Shown here one piece after another: positions 57,712 to 64,000 of a stretch of DNA of 64,000 bases (position 1 is its first letter; each line of letters opens with the position of its first letter). The position numbers and the translations under genes were made by a program. Source of the stretch: Physcia stellaris (taxonomy: Eukaryota > Ascomycota > Lecanoromycetes > Caliciales > Physciaceae); assembly GCA_018902385.1 (NCBI GenBank), contig JABSSW010000033.1:310001-374000 (forward strand). Reading direction: 5' to 3'. The notes beneath the pieces are model-generated. The model ran no database searches and was not told where the DNA came from. It worked only from the letters and a program-made list of their open reading frames with translations.

Positions 57712-60700
57712 CTAACCCGATGTATCCATCGCGTTGTCTTCTTGCTGGCCGCCAGCACCAGGTCCACCTCGTCCTGGGTTACTCCCAGATCCGCTACCTC
57801 GATTTGATCCACGAGCTCGGTGATTTTGCCCGTAACGTTGCCACGATTGACCTCGCTGAGATTTGCCTCCCCGGTCAAGCTGGGACTGTCCGCGGCCTCT
57901 CTGTCCTTGGCCACCTCGATATTGCTGACCACGACCTCGTTGCTGCAGCTGCTGCTGTTGTTGGTGCTGCTGCAAGTCGAATTTTGTCCGCGGCCTCTGG
58001 ACGAATTGATAGAAATCGAAGCGAGAATTAATCGCTTGTTGCTTGTCTAGATCCAACTTCTTCTGATCCCAGCCGGCGCGCTCCGCGTTGGCTTGGTCAC
58101 TAGTGTCGAAGTGTTCGAAGTCCTCATACACGCATCCAGCATTATGCAGTCTAGTAAGGAACCGACCCAGATCTGTCTTGGCGCTAGCCTCATGCGTCCT
58201 GTGGAATTGGATCCCCTGGAAGAATATGAAGAGACCATACTGTGGGCGACTCAGGCCCATGCAGAGTCGATGTACGTCCTTCAGAAATGCAGTGACGTCC
58301 GTGAAGACTTCGCCTGGGGTGATGTCTTCTTCAGCGATGTCGTCAATCTCGTATTCGTCGACGTCCGCGAACGCGTCCTTGTCGCTATACCTCTTCTTTC
58401 TAGCTGAGACAAAGTCAAGCAAGATGACCTTGTTTTGTTTGCCTTGAAACGCGTCAAGGGTGGAGATTTCACGGAAGTGGTCGTGATTCAATTTCCGATA
58501 CCCGAGTCTCTTGTTGCCAGCATAGTATGGCAGAACAGTGATATATTCTCGGGGAACGTGCTCGTCTGCGAGACGCTGTAATACTTGACCCATGGAGTCG
58601 ATGTTTGCATGGTTCTGGAGCGACGAGCCATTTGGTTCGCCTCGAGAGACGCCGCGCACAACGTCAATAGCAACGACCTCAGATCCGTCTTTGCTACGGT
58701 AGAACTTCTTTGATATTGCTCGTACGGCTTTGCGGACGTCGTTGTCCTCTAACACAGACGGATGGTCGTCGAGACCTCCAGGATAGAAAGGCCTTACAAG
58801 ATCTGCAATGGCTGGTGCCATTCTGTACTGCAGCCGGAATCTAATGTGCTGGCAGCCTTTAGTTTCGGCAATCTCCAAGGCTGAGACTTTCGACACATCG
58901 GCTACCTCGCTTACGCCATCTGCCATGATTGAAGGTCGGAGCTGTCGTATATCTCCGGCTACATAGGCGGCTTCTAGACTGCTGAAAGTCGTCAACGGGA
59001 CGGCCAGAGAAGGAACAGTAGCATGCCCGCCTTCGTCAAAGTACGCCACGGAGGGTTGAAATCCGCTCTTGGCAAGATCACTGCCAGCATTGTTGAGGGA
59101 GCAAACCACCAGTCGAATGTAGTCAGTCATGACCCGAGTAGTGAGTGCCTCACGCTCCCGGAAAAACTCTTTCCGCTGCTTACTGTTCAGTCGACCTTCT
59201 TGATCAAGGAATATTCCTAGAAGTTCCTTGTACCGGTACGACGGATTGAGCTCGCTGGGGGAGGCGATATCTCCATCCGCAATCATTTTAGTGACTTCTG
59301 GGACGTCATGTTCGGCGAGCGCAGCCTGTTTCAGAGCTTGATGTCTTTGCTCCGCGTCCGCTGCGTCACGTTTCATGAGTACGGAGATATGATAAGGCAT
59401 CCTCATCTCGAGAGGAACGTCTGATTGCTCAATCGTGTGTTTGACGACATCGATTCCTTGTTTGAAGTCCTTGCGGTGCGCTTGAAGCTGTTCGAGTTTG
59501 GCTTCCTTCGCCTGAATCGCTTCCTCCGTTTCTGCCATCTCGGTGATCAAGGCATACAAGACCATTCCGTAGTTCTCCGGCTCGGTTGGGTGGTTCTTCG
59601 AAGTGGGAGCTCCGTCGCCACCACTGAAGTCTAGCGTGGATTGGATGTCCTGGGCTCCAGTCTCCAGACGTAGCATCGGGGTGTCGTCATCCGCACGATC
59701 ATTCCAGATCGCAATGGCATTGCTATCAACAACGGCATTGGAAGGGGCACAGACCAGCACTTTGTGCCCCACTTGAAGACTCTTGGAGGTCATTTCTTTG
59801 ACGGTCTTGGTTTTGCCTCCTCCAGCATTGCCGATGATAGCCATGAATCCGCCCTGAATGTTAGCAGCCGATCGAAGGACGTCAATCTGCTCCTTGTTGT
59901 CGTTCGTCTTTGCGCGAAGTTCAGTGTCCTCGGCCCAGATCCTCCTGTTCACTTCGGCTTGCTCGGCAGATGTTCCTGCCGGACCTGCAGTAATGTCGAC
60001 GCTCGTTAAATTAGTGGGCCATTGACGTGCAATGAGTCCATTATAAAATGTTGTGGCTGGCGTAGAGAGCCCGTCTCCAGAACAAAGCTTTTGGATGGCA
60101 TTCAGTTCTCTCTGCGAAGATGTGTGGTCCACCTTCACAGTTAGATAACCTCTAACTGGGATCTCGTTCTGGCGTCGTGTGAAGTCCAGGAACTTATGGA
60201 CCGTAGGTAGCTTTGGCACATTTTTATTAGGCCTACGCAGGAGCATGCAGAAATCGGTTCCAGTAAGCTGGAACTCAGAAAGCTGTCGTTCAACAACAGT
60301 CCCGTACCAAGAATACTCGCGGCCCTGTGGTAAAGACTGGCCGGTTCCCGCGCGTAGAACGCTCTGTGTGAAAGAGATGCGTGTGCCTGTGACAGGCTTG
60401 ACGGAGTCTTTGCCCCCTCTGCCGCCTTTGATTACAGGAAGCTTGACGTAAAAGTAGTACGACTCAGCGAATTCTTTCTCCACGGGGTTGACAACCGCTT
60501 GATGCTTGAGTTTGATTCCCGGAATTTGAAAGTCCGGGACTGACATGACGAAAACCTCGAACTCCCTGTACCGTAGCGCCGAGACTGCACCTTCCATCCA
60601 TTGTCCTTCGCGTATCGGAGCAAGTGCTTCGTAGAGCTTCATCTCCTCCGCATAATCAAAATGAATCTTTTTAGGGAGCTGGAAGAAGTTATACCGAGTC

Positions 60701-61794
60701 GTGTTCTTCCCCTTTTTCACGAATATCCCGTTGCCAAGATCATTAATAGTCGGGGTATCCATTATACTCATGTACAGCTTGTTGTCCTTGTAGTAGGGGA
60801 AGTACTGAGGTATATCCTGATCAAAGGCATTCCTAAGATATCTGAAGGTGTTGTCTTCAGCTTTCCTATGTTCTCTCCAGTTGAACCAAATGGTCACAAC
60901 TTGAGGACAATGTTCAGTTAGAAGTCCAATAGACTTGACTAGCTCATAACTTTTCGTCTTCACCAGAAGATTCAATGGTGGGATGTCACCCTCGATCAAG
61001 TAAAACTTATTCACGGTCAGCGTGATCTTTGTAAGGGCGTTCTTCTTCTCATCTGGACAGTCCTTGATTGCCACGATGTTATCAGTCCCGGCCTGAAGGA
61101 AGTCGATATACTCATGCTGGTACTCCATGATGGATCGTTCTCTATCCTGTTCTCCCATTGGTATGTTAAAAAGAAACCGCAAGGTGAACCGGTAGGAGTT
61201 TTCATCTTCATTGGCGGGTAGGTCCATGAAATCAGGTTTATTGATTATAAATCTTAAGGAGATCGAGAATTGACCGAATCTCCCAGCGTCCCAGATGACA
61301 GATATTTTATATCCATTTATGTCCTGAAACTGGTTTCCAGCCACTCCTTCGTTTGCAACTCTGATAGCTGCCCTGATCCAGCGCGTAGGATTCACCACAT
61401 CTTTGTAATCCAACTCGGGCTCCTTTTCTTCCATCTCTACATCCTGTGGGAGTGGTGCCACGCTTGGTCGCTTGGCGACAGGCATAGCCTCAGCTTGACT
61501 GGCTTCGCGCTTCCTTTTTTGTCTCTCTTCCTCCATGGCATACGCCTGCTGCATTTGCTCAGGGGTGATTGGACCTGCCACCTTTGGCTTAGGCTGTCTA
61601 GGCTGTTTAGGTTTCCGTGGCCCAGCAACTTGCCACTCCTGTTTCGTATCCGGAAGAGCACTCGATAGGCCCGATAGATCGACATCAGACTCCCGATTTT
61701 GGTTTTTATTGTGATCCGCCGAGTACGAACTGCGGGGATTTGATGACCCTGAGGTCTGAACATCCTTTCGAGGATGGGATGTCGGTGAAGACAT
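57712..61794 (-). CDS. SF1 (Upf1-like) helicase with RGG-rich tail, single exon
   Basis: ATP-dependent nucleic-acid helicase of superfamily 1. The single minus-strand exon of 1360 residues starts at the first in-frame ATG (MSSPTSHPRKDV); the frame is open 51 codons further up but without ATG. A charged N-tail with RKPKQPRQPKPK is followed by a roughly 450-residue unknown domain. Then come Walker A GNAGGGKT (59809-59832, about residue 656), CAPSNAVVD (motif Ia), FDEGG (Walker B, about 920), GDIRQLRP (motif III), FRLQYRMAP (IV), STLDAFQGKQ (V) and GLSRPQYGL (VI). The C-terminus is Gln-rich then RGG/RGQ-rich, typical of RNA binding. It could act in RNA surveillance or silencing, but it is larger and more divergent than UPF1 itself and lacks a visible Cys-His zinc domain. 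No lesion seen. Confidence 0.88.
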   Translation of the reverse strand: MSSPTSHPRKDVQTSGSSNPRSSYSADHNKNQNRESDVDLSGLSSALPDTKQEWQVAGPRKPKQPRQPKPKVAGPITPEQMQQAYAMEEERQKRKREASQAEAMPVAKRPSVAPLPQDVEMEEKEPELDYKDVVNPTRWIRAAIRVANEGVAGNQFQDINGYKISVIWDAGRFGQFSISLRFIINKPDFMDLPANEDENSYRFTLRFLFNIPMGEQDRERSIMEYQHEYIDFLQAGTDNIVAIKDCPDEKKNALTKITLTVNKFYLIEGDIPPLNLLVKTKSYELVKSIGLLTEHCPQVVTIWFNWREHRKAEDNTFRYLRNAFDQDIPQYFPYYKDNKLYMSIMDTPTINDLGNGIFVKKGKNTTRYNFFQLPKKIHFDYAEEMKLYEALAPIREGQWMEGAVSALRYREFEVFVMSVPDFQIPGIKLKHQAVVNPVEKEFAESYYFYVKLPVIKGGRGGKDSVKPVTGTRISFTQSVLRAGTGQSLPQGREYSWYGTVVERQLSEFQLTGTDFCMLLRRPNKNVPKLPTVHKFLDFTRRQNEIPVRGYLTVKVDHTSSQRELNAIQKLCSGDGLSTPATTFYNGLIARQWPTNLTSVDITAGPAGTSAEQAEVNRRIWAEDTELRAKTNDNKEQIDVLRSAANIQGGFMAIIGNAGGGKTKTVKEMTSKSLQVGHKVLVCAPSNAVVDSNAIAIWNDRADDDTPMLRLETGAQDIQSTLDFSGGDGAPTSKNHPTEPENYGMVLYALITEMAETEEAIQAKEAKLEQLQAHRKDFKQGIDVVKHTIEQSDVPLEMRMPYHISVLMKRDAADAEQRHQALKQAALAEHDVPEVTKMIADGDIASPSELNPSYRYKELLGIFLDQEGRLNSKQRKEFFREREALTTRVMTDYIRLVVCSLNNAGSDLAKSGFQPSVAYFDEGGHATVPSLAVPLTTFSSLEAAYVAGDIRQLRPSIMADGVSEVADVSKVSALEIAETKGCQHIRFRLQYRMAPAIADLVRPFYPGGLDDHPSVLEDNDVRKAVRAISKKFYRSKDGSEVVAIDVVRGVSRGEPNGSSLQNHANIDSMGQVLQRLADEHVPREYITVLPYYAGNKRLGYRKLNHDHFREISTLDAFQGKQNKVILLDFVSARKKRYSDKDAFADVDEYEIDDIAEEDITPGEVFTDVTAFLKDVHRLCMGLSRPQYGLFIFFQGIQFHRTHEASAKTDLGRFLTRLHNAGCVYEDFEHFDTSDQANAERAGWDQKKLDLDKQQAINSRFDFYQFVQRPRTKFDLQQHQQQQQLQQRGRGQQYRGGQGQRGRGQSQLDRGGKSQRGQSWQRYGQNHRARGSNRGSGSGSNPGRGGPGAGGQQEDNAMDTSG

Positions 61795-61886
61795 TGAGAA
61801 AAAATGCACCTCGCACGAGCAAGGCACAATTTGAAACGCGGTCGACGACCACGGCCTTCCTATGAAAAGGAAGGGCTTTGTTGGTG

Positions 61887-61919
61887 CTAACTGCTCTTTC
61901 GCAATGAAAGAGCAGTTAG
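61887..61919. other. perfect 14-bp hairpin in helicase leader
   Basis: CTAACTGCTCTTTC, loop GCAAT, then GAAAGAGCAGTTAG. Lies 93-125 bp upstream of the helicase ATG, so it may be in the 5' UTR or promoter. Confidence 0.65.
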
Positions 61920-61947
61920 ATTTGTATGGCCACCAGCCAATAGACAA

Positions 61948-63335
61948 GGAGTAGAAAGAGAATTTACAGTGCCTGTAGAGTTAGCGTGGTCATTACAGGA
62001 GAAGGCCAGAAAGAAAGGCGAAAGACCACTCTGAATTGTGCTCGAACGCCAAGGCTCGCTTAAACGGCAGATTCCGGCAAACGGAAGAGCATCCCGTCCC
62101 GGTCAAAAGTCGCGACGACGTTGAAACGTCAGAGTGGGATTGCACATTACAAGCGGACATGTAGGTGAGTCAGAACAAACCCAGAAATTCGGCAGCGATA
62201 CTAAAACGCCAACTCAGGGGTCGTGATCGATCAAAGAGCCCTCCTTTCTGGATCACCTTGTCATCAGCCGTTCAAAATCCAGACGGACCTGGAACGCTCA
62301 GCATGGGGAAAAATTTACCACCGCCGCACTCTGTGCCTGAATCATTCCCATTCGATGCGGGGCCCACCCAAACAAGACTTTCCGTTTCTGAAAGTGTATC
62401 TTCAAGTAATATCTTACCTCACGCTCTGTCAAATCTGTGATGCGATGTAAACCATGTGCCCACCATCTCGTGATACTGAACCATTGGCCTTCGGCACACT
62501 CACAGGCTGGCTTCCCAAGGGTCAAAAAGCGTTCCATACGCGCGGTGATTCTCCTGAAAACCTGGGTCACTCTGTGCTATTCCTGTACCTATCAGCCTCT
62601 GAGAATTTTATCTCGGTTTCCTCTTCAGGGCCCGGCGAAATCTTGTAGTCAAGAGGTAAGAAACAAAGAGGCCGCTCGTCAGTTGTTCAAGCTGCGGGGA
62701 CCAAGGCAAACTGTGCCTATTCCAAATTGACCGTCGGAGACTGCGACCAACGGTGGTGGACAACACCCTGCTGCCAATTGCTTGGAAGAATCTCGAGAGT
62801 TTTTGGATCTCAATCTTGAGCCTCCTCCAAAGATCTGCCGCAGACAGTAAATGCCGCGCTTGTCGTATACCATTCATCAACCATACGATTCCACGATCAC
62901 AAGCTGCAACGTTTTAAATCAGGATGGTAACTCAATCTACAATAGTGTAATTACCATCGTCGTCACACGCCCCAATATAATAAATTTGTCGCGCACAAAA
63001 ATTCCGTGACTCTGGACAAGCGACCTCGAAAATTGCTGCATTTACACCAACTCGTAATATCCTTCCGCAACTCTGCAAGTCGAACCTATACTGAACAAGA
63101 AGACTGGATATCTATCGCTTTCGAAAAACAGCCTTTTGGTCATATATGAAGAAGGAATAACAGAGGAGCAGATGAGGGCTCGACGAGTAGGCTCACGACC
63201 CGGGGGCTGATGGGTGGTTCGCCGTATCTACAGTTGTCACAATTTCGGTAAGAGTTGATCCAGGGACTTGCCAAATGCACATTTAGCCGGAGGTTATTCG
63301 GGAACCATAGGCATACATGGGCTGCATACTTAGCA
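61948..63335. other. intergenic, nothing recognised
   Basis: Upstream flank of the helicase. Short frames on both strands (62165-62880) have no family resemblance. Confidence 0.45.
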
Positions 63336-63450
63336 ATATGATATGGTCTGGTACGGTGAGATCCCGTCTCTCATGCATTACCATGAGCACTTTTGTTATG
63401 ACATGATGAGTATTCATTTTTGGCGCACAGCATATGAAGATATGACATAG
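63336..63450 (-). mobile_element. MITE-A copy 7, partial
   Basis: Starts GATATGGTCTGGTACGGTGAG and keeps CTCATGCATTACCATGAGC and TTGGCGCACAGCATATGAAG, matching the left half of copy 2 read in the same direction. The other half is not recognisable. Confidence 0.55.
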
Positions 63451-63622
63451 ACCCTGTAGAGATAACACGAGGAAGAGCGACAAGCTATGCAGTAGCACAC
63501 TGGGGATTATATGTAACATGAGATGGTACAGGTGGATTCTTGTAGGCTAGTTCGAACACACGATTACCGGAAATACGATTACATGGGAAGATAGTTAGGT
63601 ACAAGTCGGTCTGATGCAGGAC

Positions 63623-63870
63623 TCCCATGGGCTGGCAAGCACACCCTATCGAACTCTACACACCATCTAATACCGTACAACAAACGTCAAAACTTGATTT
63701 CAAGCTTCAAAAATTTGACATCATTAAGGTTCGCATCCGAATTGCACATGAAGATTTTGATGTTATGTTCTATATGGAAATATAAGTGTTTTTGTTCTTG
63801 TTGGACTGTGGTGGGTGTACAGAATGTTCGGGGTGCACCTCTGAAAAGTGAGCCACGCCAGCCCATGGGA
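63623..63870. mobile_element. MITE-B, single copy with 14-bp TIR
   Basis: Begins TCCCATGGGCTGGC and ends with its exact reverse complement GCCAGCCCATGGGA, 248 bp apart. The first nine bases of the TIR (TCCCATGG and one more) resemble MITE-A, but the interior differs. No clear target duplication is visible. Confidence 0.6.
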
Positions 63871-64000
63871 TGCTCATGTCTGCTAGGATGAAGGATTCCC
63901 ACATTCTCGTAGCGCACTAAAGCAATCATCTAATACGTCAAACATTCGATCCTCAGCTTGAATGGCCTCCTTGTCCTTTTCCTGTTCCACTTGCTCTATC

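Noticed and set aside
61795-61947. Extended N-terminus of the helicase
   Set aside because: There is no ATG in this part and it includes the perfect hairpin; the ATG at 61794 is the first in frame.
1-64000. tRNA, rRNA or CRISPR arrays
   Set aside because: No cloverleaf with a convincing T-arm was found, and the tandem repeats seen have no spacer structure.

Overview
The window reads as nuclear DNA of a filamentous ascomycete (Pezizomycotina-type) fungus. Genes carry several short GT-AG introns of about 41-110 nt, and the families are typical of such fungi: SDR, DHA2-type MFS transporter, cytochrome P450, SAM O-methyltransferase, fungal rhodopsin-like 7-TM protein, fructosyl-amine-oxidase-like flavoenzyme. 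Two blocks of extremely AT-rich, mutated transposon DNA interrupt ordinary-composition DNA. I cannot name the species.

Layout. 1-2036: a short dehydrogenase remnant and an intact four-exon SDR gene. 2042-17375: a Ty3/gypsy-type LTR retrotransposon (A, minus orientation, 223-bp LTRs, 5-bp target duplication TGTAC), itself split in its integrase by a second complete Ty3/gypsy element (B, 3683-11037, minus orientation, 392-bp LTRs, target duplication GCAAT). 17381-28690: a frameshifted MFS transporter, a secreted protein, an E2-like protein lacking its catalytic Cys, an unknown protein and an F-box-like protein. 28691-34245: a secreted protein followed by a field of minisatellites, tandem duplications and decayed coding sequence. 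34252-36386: decayed metallophosphoesterase and FAD amine-oxidase genes. 36640-40855: a second AT-rich block, a mutated DIRS/Ngaro-like element with reverse transcriptase and tyrosine recombinase. 41664-54412: a rhodopsin-like gene whose 3' end is replaced by a MITE, an intact P450, a P450 fragment, a small conserved-looking protein and an intact five-exon O-methyltransferase. 57712-61794: a 1360-residue SF1 (Upf1-like) helicase with an RGG-rich tail. A family of about 200-240-bp TIR elements (MITE-A, seven copies recognised) is scattered through the gene-bearing DNA.

The most unusual signal is the mutation pattern in the AT-rich blocks. In two lines counted by hand (2881-2940 and 37381-37440) all 19 C are followed by G or A (10 CpG, 9 CpA) and none by T or C, and all 17 G are preceded by C or T. 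The LTR pairs show the same changes directly: nearly all differences are CpT to TpT, CpC to TpC, or their complements ApG to ApA, GpG to GpA, while CpA and CpG stay. This resembles repeat-induced point mutation in targeting repeats, but its context (C followed by a pyrimidine) differs from the CpA preference known from Neurospora, and TpA is not enriched, so usual RIP indices should miss it. One consequence is that the surviving reading frames have virtually no Pro, Gly or Trp, and stops arise mainly as TGG to TGA.

The intact P450 and O-methyltransferase, the broken MFS transporter, P450 fragment and flavoenzyme would fit an eroding specialised-metabolism neighbourhood, but no backbone synthase (PKS, NRPS or terpene cyclase) was recognised, so that link is inference only.
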